A stretch of 64,000 bases of DNA from Sipunculus nudus (GCA_026874595.1 CM049306.1:73967642-74031641), one strand, 5' to 3'. Positions 1 to 14,440 are shown, numbered from the stretch's first letter. The notes: generated by a model not told the origin, from the sequence alone. A program made the numbers and translations.

Positions 1-346
1 AAGCCCCACCCAGCGTGTGGTTTCAGCACTGGATCTAGGATGTCCTGTATTATGATTTGTGAGGACTGGCACTTAAATACACAGGCCTGGTAGGTGGTGA
101 GGGGGCTTTGGCTGCCCGCTTCAACATTGCTGTTGTGGCTTACATTCCCTTCAGCAAGCTCTTAAACTGTGTGTTTCCCCCAAAGGCTGGTCCAGCCCAT
201 TCTATGTAGCAGAGTTTAGACAGCCTGTCAGAGCAAAGAGCCTCACAGCACAGCCTATACAGTTTACAGCAGGTGTGGAATGGTCTGTTTATCAAAGTCT
301 AAGATGGGCACCAGGTAGACAAGAGTCTGCTAAGGGTTCACAGGGC

Positions 347-467
347 CACTGACCTTTATATATATAATTAGCATATTACAGTTCTTTCTTTGGACAGGTC
401 AGTGTAGAGGGTCACTGACCATTTTATATATAACTAGTATAGTACCTGTTCTTTATTTGGACAGGTC
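347..467. repeat. Two-copy tandem duplication, about 60 bp unit
   Basis: Both halves begin with CACTGACC, run through TATATATAA, and end with 'CTTT.TTTGGACAGGTC'. Copy one is roughly 347-400 and copy two roughly 412-467. They differ by several substitutions and small indels, so this is an old local duplication. Confidence 0.7.
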
Positions 468-1811
468 CATAGACTTAGGCCAGGTTTGTGTGGGTCACGT
501 TTTGCATGGGCTGAGTTCTCTGGCTTAGTTTTTGATAGATGGCACTGTGAAAAACCCTTCTTGATAGACACCCCACTTAGGACACAATTGGCATTGTTCC
601 CAAAAGTTCAAGACAAAAATTAGGCATTTCTGGGGCATTAGATTCAATGGAGTTATGTGACAATGGTTGAATGCCACCACTGTCAAAAATGATATAGATT
701 ATGCCCCTGAAACCTTTTAAATGCTGTCTGGCATAAAAACTTTTATTGATTTATTAAATAATTTAATTCTCAAGCTGATAATATCTTATATCATAAAAAT
801 TCCCCTACCTAAAAAAAATTGCTTCTTTACAATCACCCTTAGTAAGTACTGAAACATTTCCAAATCAGTTTAATCTGATTTAACATTCATTCATTTAAAA
901 ATAAGCATAATAGTACTTTAAAAAAATAAGAACACACTGTCACTGCCTCATCAACATAATTATGCTATGAAATATCATGGGCATATTATCAGACATTCAA
1001 AAACTACATCCATCCTTTTAATAATGACCAAGCATGGTACCAAAGAATAAAGACGTGTGTGTACTCCTAAATGAACATAATGTTAATTCTTCATGCATTT
1101 TACTTATTTAAATGACTTGCCACAGCAACATGAACAAATATTGTTTACAACTATTATTATGTTATTTAATCATTTATTGCCAGCTATGTACACATTAACT
1201 GTCACACTGAGTGCCATTCTGATCTGTTGCTCTACATACAGAATTTGAGAAAATGCAGCAAATATGTCTGGCAGATATGTCATTCCACTGGAAGACCAGG
1301 TACACATTCTCCAGCTTATAACATCAAACAGAAAAATTATTGCAGGGCATTCACAGCAGCGCACTCTGATTATTGGCTAGAAACAGTAATACTAGTTGGG
1401 CAGAACTGTTCTTATCTAAGTTTATGCAGCTCAGGTGGCGGCATTACCTGAGTCTGCAGGTATGACTAAACACTGATACTGTAAGGTGGATCAGATAAGC
1501 AACCTTGAGGTTTGTATTACAACTGATACACTGCAGTCTGGTTCTTGTACAGTACATGATACTTCCCCAGACAGGTAATTACAAATAATGTACGGTACAG
1601 GCTCACCTGGGTAGGCTATAAAATGTTCTATATATATATCTTCTGTATATGTACAAATTAGTTCTTTATAAAATACTGATGCAGAGAAAAGTATGGAATA
1701 TTAGCTGCTTGAGAAGACAAATGATTATATATATGATCATTTCTTGCCTTTCAAGTTAAAATAAGAGTGGTTTATACATCACATATGTTGTGAGTATGTG
1801 ACAGTTGACTT

Positions 1812-2378
1812 ATCCATGAACTCTATGTGACCTTTAACTGCATATTCATACAATCAATAATCATAAGCATTGGACAAACAAGCAACCAATCAGGTGACCG
1901 TAAAAATTGTAAAGTGTCAATCATCTGACAAAAACAAAATGTTCATAATTTGACAGAGCTCTGTCAAACAGAACACTAGTGTAGCCTGTGCCAGTACCCA
2001 TTTCGGCATGTTTTTTGGGATATTTTTTATACAAAGGAGACAGTATACAAAGTTCTTGGCTGTAGGTTGCAGGAGCCATTCCTCTGACTACCAAGTAAAT
2101 AAAATGTCTTTCCTGGCACGTAATTTGTATGAGACAAATAATCCAAAATATTGCAAGACAGTTCACAATAACTTTGATAAAGTAAACATTGGAAGAACAG
2201 TGATACCAGTTGATGACGTCAGTCAGTACAAAATCATACGTCATCATCCTTTTTGACATCATTATTAAGCTGTAGGCAGCTCTCCCTACCATGGGCATGG
2301 AGAACCTTCTGTGTAGGAGCATTTTGGGGGCCATTATAAAAATAAGGTTAAAAGGGCGGAGCATTTGGGCTGTGGTGA
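1812..2378. repeat. Dispersed repeat, copy 1 of 2
   Basis: About 565 bp, from 'TATCCATGAACTCTAT' to 'GGGCTGTGGTG', closely matching 58958-59523 in the same orientation with scattered substitutions and small indels. On the minus strand both copies keep an open frame reading 'LLHRR.SMPMV.RAAY..IM' and then a hydrophobic stretch 'CLAIFWIICL'; here the frame covers 2364-1921. It also carries TGACGTCA near 2215. I do not recognise the family; it may be a non-autonomous transposon or a duplicated fragment of a membrane-protein gene. Confidence 0.7.
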
Positions 2379-3641
2379 ATATGTAAATTAAATTTTAGAT
2401 TAAAGTGAAGTCTTGCACGTAATAGATGTTAACATTGAGCTGATTTCTGAATGTTAACTTTGTATTTGTCAGATATCCTATAAGCATCAGAGCATTTTAT
2501 GGGAATTGTCTGTTATTACATTTCTAATGCATAAAATTGTGGAACATCAGACAGTTGCGAATGTAGAGTCCACATTTAGTTGATAATTGTATAGAATTGT
2601 AATAGAAAGAGTAATCTGTTCCCCAGAGCATCACCATGCTGAGCTGGGCACTGACATGTGAAATGTAACTGTTATGGTAAATGAATGCATAATCACTGAC
2701 TGCTGTCATATTTGACAAATAGAGTGACCTGGATATCTCAGTAGTGATATCACACATAATGTACCTGCCTGCCCCTTCTCTATAAAACAGCAGGTATGAG
2801 ATTAATAAAATCTGCAGGTTTTTGAAAAACTTTTTTCACATCTCTCTATGAAACTTGTCAATGTTTCGGTTATGCAGCAAATCTGAAGTAAATAATGGCC
2901 GAGAAAATAGTTTCATGCCAGAGGTAGCTTTATTATAAGGCAGTCGCTGTGCAGTTAAATATCATTAAAGCTCATGCTGATAATCACTTTGTAACAGATG
3001 GCACAAGGCTTTTATGCAGTTGAGTCAGATTAAAGCTTGGTTAACAAAACACAACCACAGTGAGGCTGTTACTGTTAGAGTTTGTGGGTATGATCACACC
3101 AGAGACTGGAGACAGAGGGTGACTGTGTATGCAGGGCACATGGTAGCAGGATATTACTCTTGTGGTTAACCCTGTATATGACCCCTGGTTCATTTGCATC
3201 ATGGATTTATTTTATTCTGAGTGCCTCTGCCAGGAGGGTACGCATCCTTCCCTGTTTGTGTGTGTGTTTGTTCACAACATAACTTCTACAATTCTGAAAG
3301 GAATCTCATGAAATTTTCAAATGCATTCAGGAATGAGCCAGTAAAGAATCAATTAGATTTTCATTTTTGGTGGGTAGCTGGCATATGATTTGGATTCAGG
3401 AATGTTATCAAGGAATATTCACAAATGTTCACAAATTCACAAATGTTCAGTCACTTATACACTTGTGAACCTGGAAATGTGGGCTGAATAAGTGAATGCC
3501 TTTAGAATGCAGATTTTTGGTTTAAAAATCCTACCTTTGTCCCTTGAATCAGATATTTAAAATGTTAAGCCATGTTAGAGATGGGCCACAAGTGTGAAAT
3601 TCGATTAGAAATTATTAACACAAATTTCAAAATATAAAGAA

Positions 3642-3654
3642 GGGGGGGGGGGGG
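3642..3654. repeat. Poly(G) run, 13 bases
   Basis: Uninterrupted run of 13 G, directly in front of the small inverted-repeat element at 3658. Similar C or G runs occur at 8738, 21404, 46285 and 56974. Confidence 0.9.
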
Positions 3655-3657
3655 TAA

Positions 3658-3799
3658 TACAGTGAAACCTCCAAATTACAGACACTGACGGGACCACACA
3701 TAGATTTGAGGGCCTACTGTCCAGGGACTGCCTGTAAGTGGCAGTAAATAGGAGGTAACCTTAGTACAGAGGTGTCAGTAAGGGGAGGTTCCACTGTAC
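3658..3799. mobile_element. Small MITE-like element, TACAGTGAAACC family
   Basis: It begins TACAGTGAAACCTCC and ends with the near-perfect reverse complement GGAGGTTCCACTGTA (one mismatch over 15 bases), enclosing 142 bp with no coding capacity. A TA flank fits a TA target site. The ends resemble those of elements at 40431 and 63856, so this looks like a small non-autonomous DNA transposon family. Confidence 0.65.
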
Positions 3800-3856
3800 A
3801 TTGAATATAGACCATTTTTTTTAAAATATCCTGGGAGTAACAGAAAATAATCATAT

Positions 3857-4199
3857 AAGGCCAAAATAAAAAAAAGGTATGGTTCTCAGGCACTTTTTTT
3901 CAGAAATCAATGCAGGTGGGCGTTTTTTTTTTTATTTTTAAATTTTGGTATGTTTCGATAAAAATGACAAATGATTAAGGAAAAGCATGATAATAACAGA
4001 TTTATTTTGCTAAACAAGTAAAAGCCCTAAATAAAAAAGGAAATTGTATGATTTTATCTCCTTGAAAGAAATGTCCGAGCGGTTGCAGCGCAAAATTGGT
4101 AAGTTTCTATTGAAAATCAAAATAAAAATTTTTGATGCGAGGGTTTAAAATTGATGCAAGCGGTGCCTGAGAACCATACCTTTTATTTTTTTTGGCCTA
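3857..4199. mobile_element. MITE-like element with about 37-bp terminal inverted repeats
   Basis: The left end, AAGGCCAAAATA followed by an A run and GGTATGGTTCTCAGGCAC, is mirrored at 4163-4199 as GTGCCTGAGAACCATACC, a T-rich tract and GGCCT. The two ends pair over about 37 bp with differences only in the A/T tract. The 343-bp length, lack of an open frame and AT-rich core fit a non-autonomous DNA transposon. It lies 57 bp after another small inverted-repeat element. Confidence 0.75.
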
Positions 4200-7100
4200 A
4201 GCAGTAAATTTAATACATGATTCATTGAAAGTGAAGGCAAGGGACCTGCCATGCTGGGAAATATCAAAAGCTATTTGTTACTTAGATAAATAGCTTCTCA
4301 AGTTCTTGTCATTATATGTAATTTCTCTCCATACAGGTCAGTGTGTTTACAAATTATAGGGATTTTTTAGCTGACTTCCTGTGGGTCTTGTTACTATTCA
4401 GATAATTGGCTTCATTGTGTAGTCCCAGCAAGTAGATAACCAGGCGACACACAAAAACTTACCTACACCAATTTTGCTGTTTGTCCCAGGGAGATGGGCT
4501 TTTAAAAGCGAGCACAGGAGCATAATGCAATTTTATGCATTTAGAGTCAACATCTGATTTTGCAAAGCACATGTATACCATACTATATTTAAAATATTTG
4601 ATCATGCCTACATATCTGACAAATATATAATAAAGTTCCATTAAAGAAAGTTGGATTTTATCACATTTATGTTTCCAGAAAATGAAATTGGTCATAGGCA
4701 TAACAGATGCTGGAATGCATTTAATGCCATTTATAAGAAATAACAAGACCAACTTTTTTTTGTGTTTCAAATAAATTCTAAAACTCCCTGTGTCACAACA
4801 GTCCATTTGAAGCACAGTTTGTTTTTATTTTTTGACCTGTCTTAAAATTATGTATAAGTTAATTGATAATTTTTCAACTGCGCTGTTTTCTAAGAAGTTT
4901 CATGGACTGGTTTAAATTTATTACATACTCAACATAAATCAGAATTATTTTTTTAAGAAACAGTGACATGATTTTCTCCATCCACCCACTTAAATCATTT
5001 TTTAAGCCCAGACACTTCTGTACAGCAGAAGTACAGTCACAGGACCCTGTCCATATGCTCAGACCATGATAGCAGAGGTCTAGCAAGGTAATTACTCACT
5101 ATGATATTTGCTGTACGCAAACTGTTGCAGCCAAGTTCTATAAGATATTATTGATATACTGGGCTTGAACATAAATAGCTCTATATCTGTGTACCGCCAG
5201 TGCTAGAGAAAATGAAGTTTGAAAATGGCTGTGGAAAGAAAGATGTAAATATACAAATAGGATAGTACATACACACATACAGTGTTAATGCTGGTATTAA
5301 TATTTATTGTCATTACCATTATTATTTCTTCTGAAATTTGAGTCAGCAAATGCTTTGAAATATATAATAACAGAAACTGAACATGCACCATATGGCAGAT
5401 AAAAGGCAAGGAAATATATCATTCCTGACATAAACAATGCACAAGCTTGAATCTGTATTGTGGTTGTTTAGATGTCTGGCAGTGTTCCATGTACTGTGGT
5501 TATGGCATTTTATGAGACCTTTTGATTTCAATTAGATATACAATGTAACTGAAGGTACCTGGTGATATGTTCTTTATGATGTGTTGAAGATTAATTCTTT
5601 TGGATTTTATGCTATTGAGAGTTGCTTAATGAACAGAATGCCAGGAATTTTATAACATTTTTTTTATTGGATATGTATCTCAAAACTTACACTTTGAATC
5701 AGGAAAATACATAGCTTTGGAAGAAACTAGCTGGATGCTGCATAACATTAAATGATCTATTTCAAAAACGGTTATTATGATTTAGTATACTTTGACATAT
5801 CTCAGTTAGTCATACACAGACACAATTAGAGGGGTATTAGGTGAGAGTGTCCTCCAGCAGAGGGTACAGACTCAGTATTTGTACTGTCAGCTACAGACAG
5901 ATTGTGCATTGTGTTGTACTATTGTTGTACCAAAGCCACAGATCCTGCTGTTACTGTAATACTAGTGTATAAGAATGACAACTATCCTCAGATTCATGAT
6001 ATACATACCACCCACACTACATTACACAATGCTTAGAATGGTTATTAACTTGTAGCATGCCATAACACCTCAATGAGACTACATTATGAGCTGAATGGGT
6101 ACCCATTGTCCTTCAGTTATCATGCTATTTCTTGGTAGATGCCAAATTTTGGTTGTTATTCAAGCATTTGATGTTAGAAAAAAATCTCCAGTATACTTTG
6201 CCTTTAACATTTAATTGTACACTTTATTTGCCCATTGTTTGTGTTTTAGTGTTAACTTCAGCTGAACTTTCTTAACTTAATGCATGACATTTGCTGTAGC
6301 ATTTTTTATTGATTTATTAATTCTTTTCAGTGACAGATTTACATATGTGCTGAGTGGGCTTCGACCCCAGGCATGACTCCCTGGATGTCCACAGCCTCCT
6401 ACTAAACAAAAAAAAGATAAAAATTATGATAAATCTATTTCTTTTATAAGGATAAAAATGACCAAGGGTTAGGCCAATATGACTGAGCTCACTCCCCCTC
6501 GATTTTACAATCTAAGCCCATGCAGTATTTTACTAGTAGTGACTTGTCAGAGACATGTACAGCAACCAACTTACAGCAGGCAAAGTGGACAAGACATTTC
6601 TAAAAACTATCTTTTTATTATTGCTAAACTTTCAGGAATGTTCTACTTTCTTCAAGTAGATTAAGAAGGGAATGTGGTATAGTTTATCATGACCAGAAAA
6701 AGCATGTTTTGGGCCTGTCTGGTGCTTTAATCTTGCATAGATATTTACATTATCTGAGTAGTAATGCAACCAGAATGCTGCACCAGCAACAGATATATGG
6801 TAGCCTGTTTTCATTCTGAGTAGCAGGTCTTGAATGACATCACAGAAGTGATGGAAAATCTTTAGGAGCAAAGATGCATAAATCATCATCAAAAGTTGTA
6901 ATCCTTGAAGTGCCTATAAGTACCTATATGACAACAAGTAAAATTGATTTATTATATGAAGTTGAGTGTTAGTAATAATTCTTTGGATAAAAGGAAAGCT
7001 TTTATACTTGGACCTCAGTTTTCTTGTAAATATTCTCCTCGGACTCCTCATGTCAGTATCAGCCTGAAACAAGAGCCATATTTACATCTATATCAGGTTC

Positions 7101-8737
7101 ACTTTATACCATACCCTTCAAAGTTTGCATGTTTGGTTGTGATTGAGACAGTTAGTGGACATGGGAGGCTGTGATAGTTTCCTGGTTTCATGTATATATT
7201 CCCCTGCCATATAAGGCATCATGTGTATATTATGATAGGTGGAAACAGTAGCTCATGGTAGATACCAGCAGGAATCATTTAGCAGTTTCTCACATCTCAG
7301 GTTGTTGGTCCACTCCATCAGCTGTTATGCTGTATTCTCTGTGACTCACTCAGTAGCCAATCTCTATTACATCTTTAGTGTCCTCATAGAATATGTGATT
7401 AAATAATTGGATTATGAATTTTATTGTTGAGATTTCAAAATGAAATTAATATTGTCACAGTTATCACAAATATCACTTTTGGTTTACCAATATTCTGATT
7501 CAAAACCCCTGTCCACCTAATTTTCCAGGATATTCCTTTTAAATTTATTTGTTAGTGAATACATTGCAGCTGTTATGATAGGAGCTTGTGTTGAGATTAA
7601 TGCTAATCTAAATTAGTATGACACATATATTTACTCTGTGGCAGTGTTTACATATCTAGACGAGAAAGAGCTGCAAAAACGATGAGTGTCATTTTGAGTG
7701 GTTGTTTCTGTTTATTCCTGTTATCCAGGAGAAATGTACTCATGATGTAACAAGTGTACATGTGCAAATGAATAACAGTGTGATGTCATATCTGTGTTTC
7801 ATCAAATACAAGTATTAAGATCGTTAGCTGACAGGGCCAAATAAATATGGCACATTGCTTGGTATCTTTTTAGTCAAATATCATTGTGAATTAATTATCT
7901 GAAATTTATTATAGGGAGATTAATAGTTTTGTGCTTGATAAATGCCACACTTGTCTGATTGGCCCATGTTCTTAATAAATGGGGTCATTTCTAGTAAATT
8001 TTTCAAATATTATCCCAAAAAAAAATTAACAGGTGGGCAGAGGTAGTAGAATGGGGTTTTTGTAAATGATTATATTAGAATAGGGAGTAGCAGTAGCAGC
8101 TACTTATTTAGTTACTCAGGAGTTACAAATGCAGCATACCATGTTCTTTAGCCGTCTGTGATAGCACCTACCTACACACAGGGCCCTATGATACTACCAG
8201 AGACATGATAAAATGCTATTTGTGTTTGTATGAAATGATTGACTGAGTATCCATTGTGAGCTATATTAATACTTAGAGGCAGCAGAATTCATACTATAGC
8301 TACAGTTAATTGTATTTGTTTGTTTATGCAATTATTGATCCAAAAGGGTCTTTTAATCCATCAGTAATAAAAGTGATAATTTCACATAAGACACATGGGT
8401 CATTAGAGGTTTACAGATTTGATTGTGAATCATCAGTCATAGTGGTATGACAGAACTAGTATCACAATTAACCAACTGTGTTTAGATTTATACACAGGGG
8501 TTTACAGTATGCATACCTATTAAAGTCCCTATGTTACCCTTTGTTCATAACTGGTGCATCTAAGTCATGGTGATGGTGGTCTGTGCTGATACCATCAGTT
8601 TATAATTAATGTTAAGGCACATCAGTCTTTGGATGAATTCTGACTTGACTGATTGTTAATCAACATGTACCTCTTGATTTTATCCTCACTTTATAAATTC
8701 CTCAGGGTTTCAGGGATGGCTTAATCGAGTGCCCCAT

Positions 8738-8753
8738 CCCCCCCCCCCCCCCC
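8738..8753. repeat. Poly(C) run, 16 bases
   Basis: Sixteen consecutive C in AT-rich intron. Runs of this length are prone to length change and sequencing error. Confidence 0.9.
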
Positions 8754-11700
8754 GTGATCTGATTATTTGGGTAATTATTGATTTAAGATGTAGAAACTTC
8801 TAATTCAGAAATAGTAGAGGAACAACATAAATGTAAAGCAATATGCACTTAAAATTTTAGATGTTTATTATAATATGTGGGATTTTGTTGGTGAAAGTAC
8901 AGGAATCTTCCTTTATGTATGACAACTTGACAAATAAGATTTCATCTGTCTTGTACTTGAAGAATATTACCTGTAAGGTTTAATTCCAGTTGCCATATGC
9001 CATTTGTTAAGTTGTTGTACCAGCTGGTATTTTCTCCTGTGAGTATAAGAATTTTATCAGAGCTAGATAAACAGGAAAGAAGGGATGAAATTATATATTG
9101 TGCAGCCTGAAAGGGTTTCAAGAGTATATGCTTATACATATAAACCTTTCTGCTTGGCTGTTATTGCCAATGTGCAATGCTTTGTTATGAGAACATTTGA
9201 CATTTTTCACACAGATTTATACACAGAGTCCCCTTGAAAGCTGCCAGTTGATATCAGGTCACATTATTCTGCTATTGTCCCTGTATGGGGTGTCCTGTGG
9301 CAGGACTGTACAGAGGCTGGGCTGTCTGCAGGCTCTGGGTGTTTCTCATCTGAACCAGGCCTCCTGGGTATCACATTCCAGAAATATCTCACATACCTTT
9401 TATTATGACTAATACTTAATAGAAAGTAAGTGAAAGACAGACAGGGCTACAATAGGAAATAGACTGTTATTGTAAGAGTACTATATCACAACACCACCTA
9501 CCATTTCCGGTATTAAATAATTTGTGATATACAACAGTGATTTAAACTCAGGTGAGGTCACTGAGTGCACAGATCTGGCAGCCAGATTCCTGCAGCGGTG
9601 ACACAGCTGCCTAGAGAACGTTTCTTCATGGTATCAGCGCTGGTTCATTCTGTTTTTGCTGATTCCTTACAGCCTGATGGCGATAATGTCAGTTAGGTAA
9701 ACAGGCACTCACTCTACCTAAATATTCAAGATAACGCAACAGGCTGTGCAAACAGAAAGTCTCCTGTGATTTGATGGTTTCTTCTTATGCTGGGATTTTG
9801 AGAACTTGCAACGCTTAATTACATATGCATGCTGTGTTCAAACTCCAAGCATTAGTTTGTGTTGATTTACAGGAGAATTTTGTTATTGACAATTTCCGTT
9901 TTGATATTGAGAATAATACTGATATCAGACTATATGATTTTACAGTTTAAAGCCTAGTTATAATTTGCTAACTGGTGTGATCACCTGAATTTACTTTATA
10001 GACAATATAAAGTATTTGAACCTGTGGAGCCTACAATGGTAGAGGTGCTCCATCTTCTGCCTTAAAATATCATATATAATTTATGAATCACAGATGCAGG
10101 GAAACTTTTGGGCACCATGCCCTCACTATATAGGTTAAACTAATCTCCATCAGTTTACAGCTGCTTGTTCGGTGAAACTTTGTAAATGATGTTACTGAAA
10201 TGACCGGAGATTAGTTTGAACTCCATGCTTCGCCAGGAAACCACAATACCACAGGCTCCCAGGCCACATATCTGAAATATGATGTCCTGCTGGGGTAGAG
10301 GTCATGAACTTGCACAAAAGCTGAGGCTTCCCTCATGGGGTCAGCCATGGTGTACAGTGTATCAGTATTTGTAATTCATTCAACTGCATAATAATATTAG
10401 AGATTACCACCTGAATAACCACTGAGGTGATATGCTAATGATTGGTCATTTTCTTGGATCATAGATTCATTGCTTACATTTTGTATATAATCAATCACAA
10501 ACTATTAGATATGTATACATGCAAAGAAGTCATTAATGAGAAAAAATATTCTAATCCAGTCAGAGATGCAAGAAAGTCTCAGCACAAAGTACCAAATAGC
10601 ATTAAAACTTAACCTTGTGCAGCAAACAAGTGTCAAAAACTTGGAACATTACCTTGACCATTCAACATGATGTACAAGTTAAACTGGATCTACACAGTTA
10701 TAATTTTTTATAAACATATTTTAATTAATACATGGATTATTATATACAAATAGTCATTATAACTAATTGAGGCACTCTATGGCTCAGATGGTGTGTTGTA
10801 GTGTCCAGAGGTGGAGGAATCCGGAGAACCCTGAGAAAAACCACATTTTATGTATAATACTATAAAGCAAAATTCACTGTGAAATTAAAGGAACATAGAA
10901 TAAATGATCAATAATCTATCATTGGTTGTTTGCTATCTTTCAGTCATCCAAGATGATTTTACAACAAATTCCAACCAATTACAACTAGCATGTTAAGAAT
11001 ATATTAAGCCTACCACAATCTATTAAAAGACACAGTTAATGTTGAAATTTTAATGTAGGGTCTGATTATGTTCAGTTGTATATTTTGATCAGAATGTTTA
11101 ACACAGACTGTGTTTGGTTTTGAAGTAAAAGTTTTGTCATGCTGTGAAGTTTTAATTTTTGTTTATATATTATATAATTCATTCTTACATGTGGGCAAGA
11201 CCTAGAATTTACCGGTATATTAAATAGTTGACTGGGCAGTGACTATCATGCCACGCATTACCACATGTTCTCTCTTTCAGTGACACACAATATGTATAAT
11301 CATTATGGAGACATTGCTTTAGCTTTTTGGACATGTGTAATATAGTACCTCTCTCAGAGGTCATCTACACTTAGTATAAAGAGTTGTGACCCACTGTGGT
11401 GTATAGAGTTATATGTTTATGGTACTTGTGATGAAAGGGTGTCAGACAGCTGGTCAAGACCTCAAACATGACCTGACTGACCTTCTCAGTTGATATTGGC
11501 ATGAATATTACTTTCAGTTAAAAGACAGGGCTAGCAGGGATTTATATTAGGTAACAACAAATGCGGTCCTGACAACTGGGCTTGATATAATTCATCTGAA
11601 TTAATAGGCAGGGCAGACTTTGGTATATGATAGGCAGTTGTCCAAAGATATATGAAAGATAAACACTCACTGTCTGCCATAGCTAGAAATTAAGGGTATA

Positions 11701-13984
11701 ATGTGGTTGGATTCATGTTTGTGGGGCTAAAATTTTACAATTTCCACTTTTTTAGTGTGCAGCGAGGGTTCCATCTTCTCAATACAAAAGACATATAGAC
11801 CAAGTATAACCATTATTATGTGAATTAATTATATCTAATATTATGTTCGCAAAATCTTATTAACAAAAAATTAATTCATTAATGGAAGAAAACTAGAAAG
11901 ATCTTATATCATTTAAAAAATCAATCTTGAAGTTTAATTTTTGTGATTATTTGACTTTTGCAAATATTGTGGATTTGAAACTCTCGCAAATGAAAAGAAC
12001 ACCATAGTAGCTTTGCTACAGACCAGATTTTTGTGAACACAGCATAAATGTAATTGTGATGTTCAAAGGAATGCTTCCTTGTACTGTATGTTGATGATAG
12101 TCAGTAATGGTAAGCCTAATGGTTTATAAATTGTAATCTTAAAAAGATGGAACTGTAACCAGGCTTTGTATATCCAGTGGGCATGTTGATTTGTTGGATA
12201 TAGTGACTGCAGGACAGCTGTCCTGTAGATAATTGAGATGTAAGATAGCCACTGTTATATGATTAGCCACAGCTTAAACATTGGGAGTCTGTATGCTGAA
12301 GTGAGCTATCATGTTAATGTCTTGGTTATTGTTTACCCATGCCCTTCACAACCCTTCAATGCTTGGACACCTTGATAGGGACTGCTGTATTATAAACCTA
12401 CACATATAACTTGGTAGACCTGGCTGTAATAAATAGTGAGACACTTTTAAGGTCAACTCACTCTGAGCAGTATGGTCTACCTGAGCTGTGTACTGCTGTG
12501 ATGTATTTGTGTACACTGGCCTTGTTGTGTTTGGTATTTCTACTGATAAGAACTCTTGCCTGAAGGTGGCTACTAATTGTGGTGATAAAGTAATTATCTA
12601 TGTAGTACTTATGTTATGCTTGTATGATTACATTGGGCACACTGTTTGGGCGACTCTTGAAGCCTAGATGATTGATTTATTACTTGAAAACTGCTGACTG
12701 GTAAATAATGCTCCCTTCCTTGACAGAACCAGGATGATTAATTTAAAAAGAAAGAAGAATAGAAAAATAGAAAAATCTAGTCATTTCATGACCTGTCAGA
12801 AATTTTGTGATATACATGGACATTTATCGACTAAATGACAGATCACTGGTATGTGAGTAATATATAGTGATTTGATGGTATTCCGGCAGCAACAAAAGAG
12901 CTGTTATACGTAAAATGTTGAGAAATATGTGCTTCCTTTTTAATTAAGTGATTTCTAAATGGTTTAAAACTGACCAAAAAAATAAATTCTGTGCTCGTTT
13001 TTCTCATATTTGTAATGATTAAACAGTTTGAACTCTTTGTCCATATTTGATCATGTAGGATGGAACTGGGAGTCAAGTTTGTGGCTAACACTAGTTAATG
13101 AACTTTGTATCAGCTGTTTATCAACTGATTTCATTACTATATTCCTAAACCTATAGGTTATAATGGCAAACCCCATTTCACTGTTTCGATAACAATTGTT
13201 ATTAATTAATGCATTTACACAAACTAATGAAAATTTCCACCTGTGACCAATGATAAATTCTACCTATGACTGTTATATATCACATTGGAAGGGGGAATGA
13301 CAAATTTATTAGTCTGCGTAAGTTGTTCATTTCAGGCATAATAATATTGATATAATCTCATAAAGATAGTAGATATTTAAAGACATATAAGAAATCACCT
13401 ATGCGATCTCAAAGTAAATTTTGTCCTTTATACAGTGATTTCATGACCATCCATGCGTGAGATATAGCATACATCAGTTCAGTGGTTTATGGTCATATAT
13501 GCCAGAAGTAGTGAAGACTTCATTGGCCTTAAGTAGGCCCCCTGGTTAAGACAGGTAGTTTGAGTAGGAGCTGTGTTTGCTGTAATGCATGACTTCATCC
13601 ACCCTGAGCTAACAATGCACTGGTCCCTAAGGTACACAAAGTATGCTTATTCTGGTGCTTCTTTATAGCATTCATAAGTGATAGGAGTGAGAGATGCATA
13701 ATTCACAGTTATTGAATAGGGGAGGGTTTATTGTAGTCCCCGTACAGGCGTACCGGGCTTATTTCCTGTCTCACTCTAACGCCTGCACGAACGACTTTAC
13801 AAGTCAACTTACTGCACACACACGTGTTGTGAACACCAGTGTGTAAATAAAAGTGATTGCTTTTTTATCTCATATATATAAAAATTTTTTTTTTTTCATT
13901 TAGATGATTTATCAAAGCCTAAGTTTATTTAGTTATTTGTACATTAATACAGGTGTGATGTATTTAGGTATGTATTACTACTGT

Positions 13985-14330
13985 TTTTTTAGCTCAGCTG
14001 TCTATGAGTCAACTGAGGTATAGGAATGGTGCTTTGTCTGTCATCAGTCCAGCTGTCTGGCTGTCCGGCTGTCCGTTAGCAGGGCACAAATTGTAACTGC
14101 TGGTCCTAGAAACTTCTAAGTGAACATCCTATGAGGCCAATAAAAAATCTCCTTGGAAACCTAAATTAGGTCACTATCAAAAATATAATACAAAACCTCC
14201 AATATCTTGATAATTAATGCATGGATTGTCATGAATCTTGTCTTGAATATTTACCATGACTACTTTTGTCAGTTCCCAAAAAATGATGATTCCACCTGTA
14301 TTTTTTGTTATTTTAACAAATATTTTTCTA
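13985..14330. repeat. Dispersed repeat with CTGT/GTCC tract at its head
   Basis: 'TTTTTTTAGCTCAGCTGTCTATGAGTCAACTGAGGTATAG' style head, quoted here only in part as AGCTCAGCTG and GTCAACTGAG, followed by a (GTCTGGCT/GTCCG)n tract and 'TTGTAACTGCTGGTCCTAG'. The head is clearly related to 56101-56200, which starts AGCTGAGCTG, then GTCAACTGAG, then a GTCC tract. This marks the left end of a repeat complex that runs into the 144-bp tandem array. Confidence 0.55.
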
Positions 14331-14440
14331 TTTTTTTACAATAAAATGACAACAATCTTGTCAGTTTCTCAGCTGTAATAACATCTAGTGTCCCAAAACC
14401 TGGTATGTTTATTGATCACAAGTAGATGCCATATAGTAAT

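Noticed and set aside
4459-4815. 118-codon minus-strand frame
   Set aside because: Composition is that of translated AT-rich intron, with no recognisable domain.
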